Assembly: GCA_046351395.1 (NCBI GenBank) | Contig: JAXLYP010000025.1 | Coordinates: 107,279 to 171,278, forward strand | Direction: 5' to 3' | Length of the DNA stretch: 64,000 nt | From: CAYYKK01 sp046351395 | GTDB lineage: Bacteria; Myxococcota_A; Polyangia; Polyangiales; Polyangiaceae | Shown: one piece after another, positions 24,781 through 33,875 of the stretch | Numbering within the stretch: position 1 is the stretch's first letter | Layout of the letters: the number at the start of each line of letters is the position of its first letter | Made by a program: the position numbers and the translations under genes | The notes under the pieces: generated by a model | The model's input: only the letters and a program-made list of their open reading frames with translations | Told to the model about the DNA's origin: nothing | Database searches by the model: none

Positions 24781-24860
24781 GGAAGACGGGAAGACGGGAA
24801 GACCGGAGAAGCAGAGTGATTTTGTTCTGCTTCTCCGGTCTTCCCGTCTTCCCGTCTTCC
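24781..24860. terminator. Perfect 35-bp inverted repeat (hairpin), possible bidirectional terminator or repeat element
   Basis: The arms 24781-24815 and 24826-24860 are perfectly complementary over 35 bp, with a 10-nt loop GTGATTTTGT. Each arm carries a tandem 8-mer, GGGAAGAC three times (24780-24803) or GTCTTCCC in the other arm. The position between two converging genes fits a transcription terminator for both strands, but no T-run of classical length follows either arm. A stem this long and perfect is more typical of a mobile or recombination-prone palindrome than of an ordinary terminator. Confidence 0.75.
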
Positions 24861-24897
24861 TGTTGTTCTGCCTCTGCTGCCGACCGGATCACGCTCG

Positions 24898-27576
24898 CTA
24901 GCGCGGCGGGCAGGACTTCGCGTGGGTACGAGCGGCGGCGGCCGTCACGCTCGTGGGCGTCGCGTGCCCCCACGCGCGCTCGACGGCGGCGAACGCGTCA
25001 CACGCCGCGTTCGTGTCACCGAGGCGTTCATAGACGAGGCCGAGCAAGTACCGGGCGCGAATGTCGGGGCTCACGACGCACGGCCGCGTGGCGAGCTCGA
25101 GGCTGTCCTTCGCGGCGGCGAGGTCCCCCGCGGCCAGGTAGAGCGCGCCGACGCTCGCGTAGTAGTCGACGCTGACGTCGCCGCCGCCGAGCACGGGGAG
25201 GCTCGGGAGCGTCGTCGCCTCGAAGCGCGGTCGAGCTTCCATGGCCTCGCGCGCGTCGCCGGCGCCGAGCGGCCCGGTCGGATCGCCGACCATGACGTAC
25301 GCCATCAGCCACGCCGCGTTGCCCTTGCGCAGCCACGTGTCTCCCCACCTCTTTCGCCAGCCCTCGGCCCACGCGTCGCGCCTCGCGCGGTAGGTTGCGT
25401 CGTCGATCGCGCCGGCCTCGCGCGCGTACGCGAGAAGGGTCGGCGTCGGATCGAAATGGATCCGCTCCGGGACCTGGCGCGTCGCCGCGCGCTCGAGGAA
25501 CTCGCTCGCGACCGCGCCGCATCGCGCGCGATCTCCGATCTCGAGGAGCAGCTGGGCGCGCGACACGACGAGGAGGCCGCGGTCCGTCGCGTCGTCCGGG
25601 GGCAAGAGCGCCTCGCGATGATCCAGCGCCCGAAGCGCGTCGACGAAGTCGCCGCGCCTCGTCGCGAGCCGATACTCGTCCATCGCGGCTTCTGCTTGCC
25701 GGAGCGCCTCCGGCATCGTCGCGACGCGCTGCTCGAGCAGGTCCGCGATCGCGACCTCCGGGTCGCCACGGGCGCTCGCGGCGGCCGCGCGGAATTCGTA
25801 TCCCCAAGGGTTCTCCGGGGCGAGCGACGTCAGCCCGCGCCCCGCGCGCTCGGCTTCGGCGCACGCCCCCGAGTTCGAGGCGTAGCTGCCCATGACAATG
25901 CGGCAATTGATGTTCTCGGGCAGGAGCTCGACGCACGTCGCGAGCTGCCGCTGCGCTCCCGGGAGATCTCCCCCGAGGAACGTGAGCTGCGCGCGGAAGA
26001 GGAGCGCGAGCCCGGATTTCGGCTGAACCGCGAGGACCCGCTCCGCGTCCGATGCTGCGGCGGGCTCGTCCTCGAGCTTCATGTGAACCGCCATTCGGGC
26101 GAGCCACCCCTGCTCGTCGTCGGGGCGCTCGGCCAGGAACGCGTCGAGGTGGGCCACCGTCGCCGACCAGTCCGGTGGATCGACGAACGACGGCGCGAGC
26201 GCGTCCGCGAACGCCGCGTCGCGCGCGGAGAGGGTTGCCCGCTCGGTGAGCGCGGCTCGGTAAGCAGCGCGCCCCGGCGCGTCGAGCGCGTCCTTGCTGA
26301 TGAGCGACACGAACGCGCGCTGGAGGAGCGCGGAGGCGAACCGAGGCTCCTCGGCGATGGCGCTGTCGAGCATGGCGCGCCCGCGCCGCGGATCGCCGAC
26401 GCCGAGCGCGTGCATCGCCGCGACGTAGTTCGCCGCCGCAGAGGACCGCTCGGTGGGCGAAGGCGGAAGCTCCTCCATCAGCAGGCGGGCCGGCGCGATG
26501 GGAGCCGCGGTGGACGATGCGCGGCCCGACGGCACGGAGCTCGTCGAGGACGAGAGGCGGAGAGCGAGCAGCACCGAGGCAGCGCCCGCCACGACGAGCC
26601 CCACCACCATGGGCCAGAGGGAGCGCCGCGCTGCCTTGGGTATCGAGGCGGCGGTGCTCGCGGTCTGCGTGGCGGCGAAAGGATTCACCGCGCGAGGCGC
26701 GCCGCGCGCGGCCGGCGCGGGCGAAGCCATCGCGAGCGCGTCCGCCAGCGCGTCGGCGAACTCACGCACGCTCGGGTAGCGAGCGCTCGGCGTCTTCTCG
26801 AGGGCGCGCGAGAGCACGGCGTCCACGGAGGGACCGAGCCCTGGGCGAGCGTCCTCCGCGCGCGGCGCCGTCTTCATCAGGATGTCGGCGACGAGGGTCG
26901 CGAGGTTGGTGGTGCGCCACGGGACGCTGCCCGTGAGGAGCTCGTACGCGACCACCGCGAGCGCGAACTGATCCGTCGCGGGAACGACCTCCTCTCCGAG
27001 CGCTTGCTCCGGCGCGAGGTACGCGGGCGTGCCGAGGATCGAGCCCCCCGTCAGGGACGACGCCGCAGGGGAGATCGTGCCGGGCGCGAAGGGCTTCGCG
27101 ATCCCGAAGTCGAGCAGCGCGATCCGCCCGTCCGCGCGCCGCATCAGGTTCTCGGGCTTCACGTCCCGGTGGACGAAGCCGCGCGCGTGCGCCGCGTCGA
27201 GCGCGTCCGCCGTCGCAGATACGACGCGGGCCACCTCGGCGGGCTCGAGCGGCCCGTTCGCGAGAAGATCGCGGAGTGACGCCCCATCGACGAGCTCCAG
27301 GACGAGGACGAGGTGCGCGCCGTGGCTGACGACGTCGAACAGCGTGACGATGCCCGGGTGATCGAGCGCGGCCACGGCTCGCGCCTCGGCCTCGAGACGT
27401 CGCGCGCCGATGTCCGACGCCGACGCGAGCAGCGTCTTCAGCGCGACGGATCGGCCGAGCCGCTCGTCCCGCGCGACGAAGACCGCGCCCATGCCGCCTT
27501 GCCCGAGCGGCCGCTCGATCACGTAGCGCTCCGCGATCGTGTCGCCGACGGAGAGGACGCTCTGCGCTTCGACCAC
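24898..27576 (-). CDS. Ser/Thr protein kinase with TM helix and TPR-like exported region
   Basis: 892 residues from a GTG at 27576. The kinase domain spans about 18-285: GQGGMG (25-30), Lys47, HRDVKPEN (136-143), DFG (156-158), GTPAYLAPEQ (182-191). A TM helix lies at 320-341. The following 550 residues are alpha-helical, Ala-rich and repetitive, with TPR-like spacing (for example LHALGVGDPRRGRAMLDSAIAEEP and LYLAAGDLAAAKDSLELATR); they should face the periplasm and bind proteins. Kinases with such TPR-like ectodomains are common in Polyangiales. Its 3' end faces the repeat-rich interval, and its start is divergent from the ferritin-like gene with 122 nt between. Confidence 0.9.
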   Translation of the reverse strand: MVEAQSVLSVGDTIAERYVIERPLGQGGMGAVFVARDERLGRSVALKTLLASASDIGARRLEAEARAVAALDHPGIVTLFDVVSHGAHLVLVLELVDGASLRDLLANGPLEPAEVARVVSATADALDAAHARGFVHRDVKPENLMRRADGRIALLDFGIAKPFAPGTISPAASSLTGGSILGTPAYLAPEQALGEEVVPATDQFALAVVAYELLTGSVPWRTTNLATLVADILMKTAPRAEDARPGLGPSVDAVLSRALEKTPSARYPSVREFADALADALAMASPAPAARGAPRAVNPFAATQTASTAASIPKAARRSLWPMVVGLVVAGAASVLLALRLSSSTSSVPSGRASSTAAPIAPARLLMEELPPSPTERSSAAANYVAAMHALGVGDPRRGRAMLDSAIAEEPRFASALLQRAFVSLISKDALDAPGRAAYRAALTERATLSARDAAFADALAPSFVDPPDWSATVAHLDAFLAERPDDEQGWLARMAVHMKLEDEPAAASDAERVLAVQPKSGLALLFRAQLTFLGGDLPGAQRQLATCVELLPENINCRIVMGSYASNSGACAEAERAGRGLTSLAPENPWGYEFRAAAASARGDPEVAIADLLEQRVATMPEALRQAEAAMDEYRLATRRGDFVDALRALDHREALLPPDDATDRGLLVVSRAQLLLEIGDRARCGAVASEFLERAATRQVPERIHFDPTPTLLAYAREAGAIDDATYRARRDAWAEGWRKRWGDTWLRKGNAAWLMAYVMVGDPTGPLGAGDAREAMEARPRFEATTLPSLPVLGGGDVSVDYYASVGALYLAAGDLAAAKDSLELATRPCVVSPDIRARYLLGLVYERLGDTNAACDAFAAVERAWGHATPTSVTAAAARTHAKSCPPR

Positions 27577-27698
27577 GGGCCGCCGGGAGTGTACTCCGTC
27601 CCCCGCGTCGCGCTCCTTCCCAGTACTTCAAGACGAGCGCGCCTCCGCTCGCGCACCTCGAAGCACGAGTGAGCCCCGCGGTGGGCTACGATCGGTGA

Positions 27699-29138
27699 AT
27701 GGCGCTGTCGGCTCGGGAGCTCGAGCACCTCTTCTTCGCAAGCCTGTCCCTCGCTTCGGCCGCGTGCTCGGCCTCCGCCGAGCCGCCGGTGGAGCGCCCC
27801 GATCCGCCGGCGGACACGTCGAAGCCAGTGGTCTCGTCGAAACCATCGCCCCCGGTCGCGGACGCGTCGGCGCCGCCGGTGCCGACCTCGAGGCCCGACG
27901 ACAGCACACCCGGGGGGTACGCGCTCGGCTTTCGGTCCGCCGGTCCCTACGAGTTCGCGCTCACCGGCCTACAGCTCCTCGGCTTCGCGGACGTGGGGGA
28001 CGGCGGGCTCCAGTGTGAGGGCGGCAAACGTTGCCCGGAAGAGTGGCAGACGCTCGTCGACGACACGTTCAGCCGCGCCGCGATCGTGAGGAAGAGCCGG
28101 ACGCTCGCGAAGATCACCGAGGCGAACTTCTCCGAGTGGGTGGGCCCGGTCGACGGCCCCGAGCGCGCCGCGCTGCGCGTCCGCGTCGAGGCCTACCGGA
28201 CGACCGCGACGTGCGCGCAGTTCGCCGAGCAGGGGTACGCGTGCGCGCCGGGGAGCCACGCGGAGGGCGTGCCCGTGAGGGCGGTCGAGGACGGCTTCGA
28301 AGTCGCGACGTTCGGCGAACGCGACGTCTGCGAAGGCGGCAAATACGGCTACGCTACGGTGCTCGGCGTGGTCCACGTGTCGCGCGAGGGCGACGTGAAC
28401 GAGGTGTCGAACGTCTTCACGAAGGAGATCGACGCGAAGGCGGAGAAGACGACGACGTGTCACTACGCCGTGAAGGGCCGGCGCTTCGAGGGGTACGTGG
28501 ACGAGGCGATCGAAGCCGAGCGCCGAGAGGCGGACTATCACGCGCGCGCCGAGCGAGAGGAGGCCGCCGCGGCCATCGCGTTCGATCGGCTCGCCGCCGA
28601 GCTCGCCGCGCACGGCGCGCCGGACGCGCTGGTTGCGGAGGCGAGAGAGGCCGCCGAGGACGAGCGTCGGCACGCCGCGCTCTTCCGGCGCGCGAGGGTC
28701 GGCGCGTCCGCTCGGAGCACCGCGGGGCCTTCGTCGAGCGAGCGCGAGGCGCCGCTGCTCCCCGTGCGGGACCTCCTCGCGGTCCTCCTCGAGAACGCGC
28801 GCGAGGGCTGCGCGAACGAGGCGTACGCCGCGGTCGTGGCGACGCACCAATCCCTCCGTGCGCCGCGCCGGATGCGCGGCGTCTTCGAGCGCGTCGCCAG
28901 CGACGAGCGCCGTCACGCGCGGTTCGCCCACGCGGTTCACGCCTGGGGCATCGGCCGGGTGAACCCCGACGAGCGCGCGCGCCTCGAGCGCGAGCTCGAC
29001 GCCGCCGTCGATGCGCTGGTCGCGCACGGCGCCTCGTCCCCCGCAGGGCTCGCGCTCGGCGAGCCTGATCCGCGCGTCGCGCGGGCCGCGTTCGCTCATG
29101 TCGTGAGCGGGCTGCGCGTCGGGGCGACCTCCGCCTGA
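27699..29138 (+). CDS. Ferritin-like (di-iron carboxylate) domain protein, possibly exported
   Basis: 479 residues. Two helical pairs carry the ferritin-like pattern: a Glu in a long helix followed by ExxH, at EDERRHA (about 320-326) and again at SDERRHARFA (about 400-409), with upstream Glu-containing helices (AEREEAAAAIAF and ENAREGCANEAY). Together these give the six-ligand di-iron set. The N-terminus has a lipobox-like SAAC (Cys23) and a Pro/Ser/Ala linker, but its signal segment contains acidic residues, so export is uncertain. The middle region (about 70-270) is Cys-containing and unrecognised. It is divergent from the kinase gene. Confidence 0.75.
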   Translation: MALSARELEHLFFASLSLASAACSASAEPPVERPDPPADTSKPVVSSKPSPPVADASAPPVPTSRPDDSTPGGYALGFRSAGPYEFALTGLQLLGFADVGDGGLQCEGGKRCPEEWQTLVDDTFSRAAIVRKSRTLAKITEANFSEWVGPVDGPERAALRVRVEAYRTTATCAQFAEQGYACAPGSHAEGVPVRAVEDGFEVATFGERDVCEGGKYGYATVLGVVHVSREGDVNEVSNVFTKEIDAKAEKTTTCHYAVKGRRFEGYVDEAIEAERREADYHARAEREEAAAAIAFDRLAAELAAHGAPDALVAEAREAAEDERRHAALFRRARVGASARSTAGPSSSEREAPLLPVRDLLAVLLENAREGCANEAYAAVVATHQSLRAPRRMRGVFERVASDERRHARFAHAVHAWGIGRVNPDERARLERELDAAVDALVAHGASSPAGLALGEPDPRVARAAFAHVVSGLRVGATSA

Positions 29139-29253
29139 GACGCCCTCCGCCGAGCGGGTCCCCTCCCGACCCGAGCGCGCGGGCCCACCGACCTTTGATC
29201 GGTTCTGAGCGTTAGCGCCCGCGCCCTCCCACCCTGTCAATGGACGCACACCC

Positions 29254-29281
29254 CGCCTCCGGTCGCGACGGGCCGGAGGCG
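29254..29281. promoter_or_regulatory. GC-rich inverted repeat upstream of the sigma-54 promoter
   Basis: CGCCTCCGG (29254-29262) and CCGGAGGCG (29273-29281) form a perfect 9-bp inverted repeat with a 10-nt loop. Its centre is about 80 nt upstream of the predicted sigma-54 start site, in the range of enhancer-binding-protein sites. It could equally be a terminator for the ferritin-like gene (stop at 29138), but the only nearby T-run (TTTT at 29291-29294) is 10 nt away from the stem. Confidence 0.35.
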
Positions 29282-29321
29282 CCCGCCCGCTTTTGTCGGT
29301 GAACCGCGGAGTGTCCCCTGG

Positions 29322-29337
29322 TGGCACGCGGGTTGCG
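29322..29337 (+). promoter_or_regulatory. Sigma-54 (-24/-12) promoter
   Basis: TGGCACG at 29322-29328 and TTGC at 29333-29336 give the strict GG-N10-GC arrangement of RpoN promoters (GG at 29323-29324, GC at 29335-29336) and match the YTGGCACG-N4-TTGC consensus. The predicted start site is near 29347, giving a leader of about 90 nt before the ATG at 29437. Within the leader GCGGCGCG/CGCGCCGC (29389-29408) forms an 8-bp stem, and GGGAGG (29423-29428) is a strong ribosome binding site 8 nt from the start. Transcription should therefore depend on RpoN and an AAA+ activator. Confidence 0.8.
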
Positions 29338-29436
29338 AAACCCCACGTCGCGCTCCAGCGGTTGGCAGCGCAATAGGGTTCTCGACGAGCGGCGCGGAGG
29401 CGCGCCGCCCGAGCGGCCACACGGGAGGATCTCGCG

Positions 29437-32400
29437 ATGAGATCGACGGGAAGAATTGTGTCTGCGATCCGGGCGTCGCGAGCGGTCATCGCGCTCGCGC
29501 TGTGCAGTTCGATCGGTGGCGGCGGGTGCATGGAAGAGCGCGCGCCGATCAACCGCGTCCAGCCGGGCGCCGTCGCGAAGAGCTTCTTCGTCGGCGACAA
29601 GCTCGCGGACGCGTCGGACGATCCGGAGTTCTACTGGCGCAACTACGTGGTCGACGGATCGGCCTCCCAATCGCTGCTCGGCGTGGGCTCCTGGGGCAAC
29701 GTCGATCGCATCCGCTGGGAGATCACGGAGGACATGTTGATCGCCCACAAGGCGTACGCGATCGCCCAAGGCGAAGACGACAAAGGCGGCCCCGGCGCGC
29801 CCGACGGGACGATCGTCGCCGCGTTCGCGATCACCTCGCACTTCGACATCAAGCGCGCCTACAACCCGACGACCGGCGAGGAGATGAACATCGTCGAGGA
29901 GAACACGGTGGACGTCCCGCCGCTCCAGCGCGGCTACATGCGCGTCGATTGGTCGCGGAACCTCGTCGACTCGCCCGCCTGGGACGACATGTTCATCGGG
30001 AAGCTGTTCGGGAACGTCAAGGTCTCCCCGGTCTCGTACGACGTGACCGATCCCGCCAATCCGGATCGCCCGCACTTCGAGATGGAGAATGGCTACTTCG
30101 ACATCACGATGAAGTATTTGCTCGCCCCGGAGGAGAGCTATATCCCCGGCATCCCGACGTGCGCGCTCGTGGGGTTCTACACCGGGTCCACGACCTACGA
30201 GTGCAACGAACAGGAGGCCACGGTCCGGAGCTCGTTCGTGAAGGTCGATCCGAACCGCGACTTCGAGCCGCTCGAGATCACGCACGCCCCGCTCGACGTC
30301 GTCGGGAACCCCGGTGGACTCTCCGTCGGCTCGCTCCAGGTGGGCCTGATCAGCGGCGTGAAGCAGGGTTGGGACCCCGGGTACGGCTTCGTCGACGCGC
30401 TCTATCACCGCTACGCGCACCTCCACAACATCTGGAAGCAGAGCCACCAATCGGCGACGTGCGCGACGAACGACGACACGGACCAGAACGGCACGGCGGA
30501 CGCGTGCGAGAACGCGGTGACCGGGTACGCAGGCAACACCGGGTCGCAGTGCGACGTCGCCGTCGGCAAATGTACGATCCCCTACCGCGATCGCGAGCTC
30601 TCGACGGTGGGCTACTGGGTGAACGACAAGATGCTCCCCGAGCTCCAAGATCCCGTGGACGAATCCGGCAATCCCACGGGCGTCGGGGCCGCGGAGGACA
30701 TCATCGCGTCGTGGGATCAGCTGATGTCGAACGCCGTCGCCCGATCACGCGAGGTCGAGTGCCGGAGAACGGGCGGTGAACGAGCGGCGTGCGAGGCGGA
30801 GTTCTTCGAGCCCGAGCAGGTGATGCTGCGCTACGGCGCCTGGTTGGTCGGCAAGCCGAAGGAGACCGTTCCGGTCCTCACGCTTTGTCACAACCCCGTC
30901 CGCTCGTACGATCGTCACGACGTGTGCGGAGAGACCGGCGAGGTCGCCCGTCTGGGAGACATTCGGAAGAACTTCTTCGCCTATTGGCCTTACGAGTCCC
31001 GCGCGCCCTGGGGCGGCATCGGCAACTGGGGCGGAGACCCGCTCGACGGCGAGATCCACGGCGCGGCGGCGATGGTCATGGGCCGCAGCGTGACGTACGC
31101 GGCCGCGCGGCAGCGGGACGTCATCCAGCTCGCGCTCGGCGACATCACCGTGGAGGAGGTCACGGACGGCGTGCCCGCCGAGAACTACGTGAAGGAGCTC
31201 CGGGAGGGGAGCTTCGCGCCCGCGCTCACGAGCGAGCAGATCGACTCGCGCGTCGCCCAGATCGACGCGAACCACGTCGTGCAGACAGTCGCCCCGACCC
31301 CCGTCCAGGGCGCGAGCGTGGCGGAGCAGTACCGAGGGTTCACGGACATGATGAAGGCGACGACCGTCGACCCGGCGCTCCACGGGGCGACCGCGACGGA
31401 GTTCGACGCCCTCGTGAGCCCGCTCCGCGGCTCGGTGTACGAGTCGCAGCTCGTCGATCAGCAGTGGATGGTGGACGGCGCGGCGCTCGCGCCCGACACG
31501 GCGACGAGCGACGTGATGGATATGGTCTCCCCGCTCCGCGGCCTCGATCCCGGCGCGCGCCGCGCGATCCACCACGACCTCGAGGCGATGCTCGAGACGC
31601 GCGGCGTGTGCTTCCACGAGAACGAGGCGCCCGTCTTCGGATCGGTCGATCTCCAGGGCCTCGCGAAGTACTACAAGGACAAGTACCCGGACGGACAATA
31701 CGACGCTCAGACCCGCGGGGAGGCGATCTACAAGGATCTCGTCGTCGAGGCGTTCAAGGGAATCGCGATCCACGAGGTCGGGCACTCCCTCGGTCTCCTG
31801 CACAACTTCACGTCCTCCTGGGACGCGCTGAACTTCCACCCGCAGTATTGGCAGCTCCGCACGCAAGAGGGCAAGGCCGCCAAATCGTGCGACGGCAAGC
31901 CGCGCACGGGGGACACCGTGAGCGCCGCGAACGACAAATGCATGGGGCCGCGCTACCTCGACCCGTCGACGGACGACGAGCAGGGCCTCGCCGGAGAGTC
32001 GCGCCCCGGCGTGGACTACTTCGGTCAGACGTCCGTCATGGAGTACGCGATCGAGCGGTTCGGCGAGACCGTCGGCCTCGGACAGTACGACGCGCACGCG
32101 ATGAAGGCGCTCTATGGCCGCGTCCTCGAGACGTTCGAGGACGAGGAGCACGGCGGCTTCAGCCCCATCAAGCAAATGGACTTCGCTCCGCTCCTCGAGA
32201 CGCAGCTCTCGGACGAGGATCGCATCTTCCGCTCGACGGCGCCGTTCGCGGGGCAGAAGTTCGCGAAGCCGACCCACTATACGGAGGCCGCGCGCCTCAT
32301 GAAGGTCTTCGATCCATCACGCTGCAGGGACGCGACCGACGAGGAGAAGGCGATCGCGGGCTTCCGCTTGGTGCATGGGAAGGTCTGCGCGCCGCCGCCG

Positions 32401-33849
32401 AAGGATCACGCCGCGTGGGCGGACTTCGAGGACGCCCCGACGCAATCGGGGGTCGCGACGAGCGTCGCGACGGCCGTGAAGACGCGCGACGGCGTCGGCA
32501 CGGGCGGGGGCCACGTGCGCTGGATGTACCGGTATGGCTCGAGCAGCAACTCGTACTTCCACACGAACCCGGGCGACGCGGGCGCCGATCCCTACGAGGT
32601 CACGGTCAACGCGGTGAAGAAGTTCGACGGCGCGTACCCGTGGGCGTACTTCCGCCGGCATGATCGCGAGTTCGACGCGCGCGGGCTACCGAGCGCGGTC
32701 GCGCACAACACCATCGAGAGGCTCCGGTCGTACCACTGGGCCGTCGCCAACGGGACCGCGTTCTACAAGACGTTCGGCGACACGACCTACGAGGAGATCG
32801 CCAACGCCGACGACTGGCACCGCCCGAGCATCATGGCGGAGCACGAGATGTTCAACGCGTACATGAAGATGCTGCTCACCCCCGAGCCCGGACAGTACGC
32901 CGCGACGGCGGGGTCGGACGACACGGGCCGCACCGTGTTCGACGCGGTGAGCTCCGGCGGGAAGTTCGCGCTCGGCGCCGGGGACGCGCGGTTCATCGGC
33001 GAGGAGTTCAACAGCGATCCCAACGCGGGCGGCTCCTGGAATTACACGTCGTGGATGCGGCACGCCGGGTTCGGGGTGGAGAAGACCTACGCGATGATGG
33101 CCCTCGCGGACGCTCGGCCGACGCTGAGCACCATCAGCCGCGCGAACTACCTCGATGGGCGCGACGTGCGGATCAACTTCCGTTCGGACATGCCCGAGGC
33201 GGTCGATCGCCTGCTCGGCGGCGTGCTCTCCGAGGACTGGACGACGGTGGGAATGTGGGTCCCGTCGAACGAGCAAACGCCCGTCCCCGAGGTGTTCGAT
33301 CTCACGACCATCGAGACCGCACCCGCTCGACCGGACGGGGCGCGCGTCCTGTTCCCGAACGTCGGCTACCGCCAGCAGCTGGGCATGCTGATCTTCGCGA
33401 ACCTCTACTCGAGGTACGGCACGGACATGCAGCTCACGAACAAGCTGCGGGTGTGGATCGACGGTAGCCAGGAGCAGGTGAACGTCCCCGAGGCGCAGCG
33501 CGCTCGGTTCTACGATCCGGCGAGCGGATACACGTACATCGCGCGGCGCTACGGTGGAGATCTGCTGGACGGGAAGATCGTCGACCGCGGCATCGCCTCG
33601 CGAATGGTGGCTCACGCCAACGACCTCGTCGCGAAGGCGTACGCGGTGGAGAAGGACGCGCAGGGCAAGCCCGTGCTCGACGCCCAAGGCCTGCCGAAGC
33701 TCGTCCTCGACGCGGACGGTCTCCCGGTGGTCGAGGACAGCGCCGCGCTCGGGAAGCTCACGAAGTACGTGGGCCTACTCGACGCGGCTCGCCAGATTGG
33801 CCACGATCTCGGGTACGGCCCGCTCGGTGGGGGCAACGGGGAAGACTGA
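29437..33849 (+). CDS. Very large metzincin-type zinc metalloprotease, exported lipoprotein
   Basis: 1470 residues. The N-terminal signal ends in GGGC (Cys31), so lipidation is likely. The catalytic motif HEVGHSLGLLH (His779, Glu780, His783, His789) is the HExxHxxGxxH of metzincins, and SVMEY with Met868 is a plausible Met-turn. The surrounding layout, a long N-terminal part with VDWSRNLVDS and a long C-terminal helical part, resembles the uncharacterised myxobacterial zinc-dependent protease family related to DUF5117-type proteins. No known C-terminal secretion domain is visible. A strong ribosome site and a sigma-54 promoter precede it. It probably acts at the cell surface or outside the cell, in predation, nutrient release or development. 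Confidence 0.88.
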   Translation: MRSTGRIVSAIRASRAVIALALCSSIGGGGCMEERAPINRVQPGAVAKSFFVGDKLADASDDPEFYWRNYVVDGSASQSLLGVGSWGNVDRIRWEITEDMLIAHKAYAIAQGEDDKGGPGAPDGTIVAAFAITSHFDIKRAYNPTTGEEMNIVEENTVDVPPLQRGYMRVDWSRNLVDSPAWDDMFIGKLFGNVKVSPVSYDVTDPANPDRPHFEMENGYFDITMKYLLAPEESYIPGIPTCALVGFYTGSTTYECNEQEATVRSSFVKVDPNRDFEPLEITHAPLDVVGNPGGLSVGSLQVGLISGVKQGWDPGYGFVDALYHRYAHLHNIWKQSHQSATCATNDDTDQNGTADACENAVTGYAGNTGSQCDVAVGKCTIPYRDRELSTVGYWVNDKMLPELQDPVDESGNPTGVGAAEDIIASWDQLMSNAVARSREVECRRTGGERAACEAEFFEPEQVMLRYGAWLVGKPKETVPVLTLCHNPVRSYDRHDVCGETGEVARLGDIRKNFFAYWPYESRAPWGGIGNWGGDPLDGEIHGAAAMVMGRSVTYAAARQRDVIQLALGDITVEEVTDGVPAENYVKELREGSFAPALTSEQIDSRVAQIDANHVVQTVAPTPVQGASVAEQYRGFTDMMKATTVDPALHGATATEFDALVSPLRGSVYESQLVDQQWMVDGAALAPDTATSDVMDMVSPLRGLDPGARRAIHHDLEAMLETRGVCFHENEAPVFGSVDLQGLAKYYKDKYPDGQYDAQTRGEAIYKDLVVEAFKGIAIHEVGHSLGLLHNFTSSWDALNFHPQYWQLRTQEGKAAKSCDGKPRTGDTVSAANDKCMGPRYLDPSTDDEQGLAGESRPGVDYFGQTSVMEYAIERFGETVGLGQYDAHAMKALYGRVLETFEDEEHGGFSPIKQMDFAPLLETQLSDEDRIFRSTAPFAGQKFAKPTHYTEAARLMKVFDPSRCRDATDEEKAIAGFRLVHGKVCAPPPKDHAAWADFEDAPTQSGVATSVATAVKTRDGVGTGGGHVRWMYRYGSSSNSYFHTNPGDAGADPYEVTVNAVKKFDGAYPWAYFRRHDREFDARGLPSAVAHNTIERLRSYHWAVANGTAFYKTFGDTTYEEIANADDWHRPSIMAEHEMFNAYMKMLLTPEPGQYAATAGSDDTGRTVFDAVSSGGKFALGAGDARFIGEEFNSDPNAGGSWNYTSWMRHAGFGVEKTYAMMALADARPTLSTISRANYLDGRDVRINFRSDMPEAVDRLLGGVLSEDWTTVGMWVPSNEQTPVPEVFDLTTIETAPARPDGARVLFPNVGYRQQLGMLIFANLYSRYGTDMQLTNKLRVWIDGSQEQVNVPEAQRARFYDPASGYTYIARRYGGDLLDGKIVDRGIASRMVAHANDLVAKAYAVEKDAQGKPVLDAQGLPKLVLDADGLPVVEDSAALGKLTKYVGLLDAARQIGHDLGYGPLGGGNGED

Positions 33850-33875
33850 GCCCCGATCGGGCGTAGGATGCGCCC

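Larger units (their letters stand above)
24444..24897. other. Gene-free convergent interval packed with inverted repeats
   Basis: 454 nt between the 3' ends of the exported-protein gene (plus strand) and the kinase gene (minus strand). No reading frame here is protein-like. In order it holds an imperfect inverted repeat (24533-24610), the second copy of the dispersed repeat (24650-24734) and a perfect 35-bp hairpin (24781-24860). These are listed separately. The last lies 37 nt from the kinase stop codon and could end transcription from either side. Confidence 0.8.

Noticed and set aside
29254..29281. Intrinsic terminator of the ferritin-like gene
   Set aside because: The stem is 116 nt from the stop and the only T-run is 10 nt away; kept only as a possible activator site.
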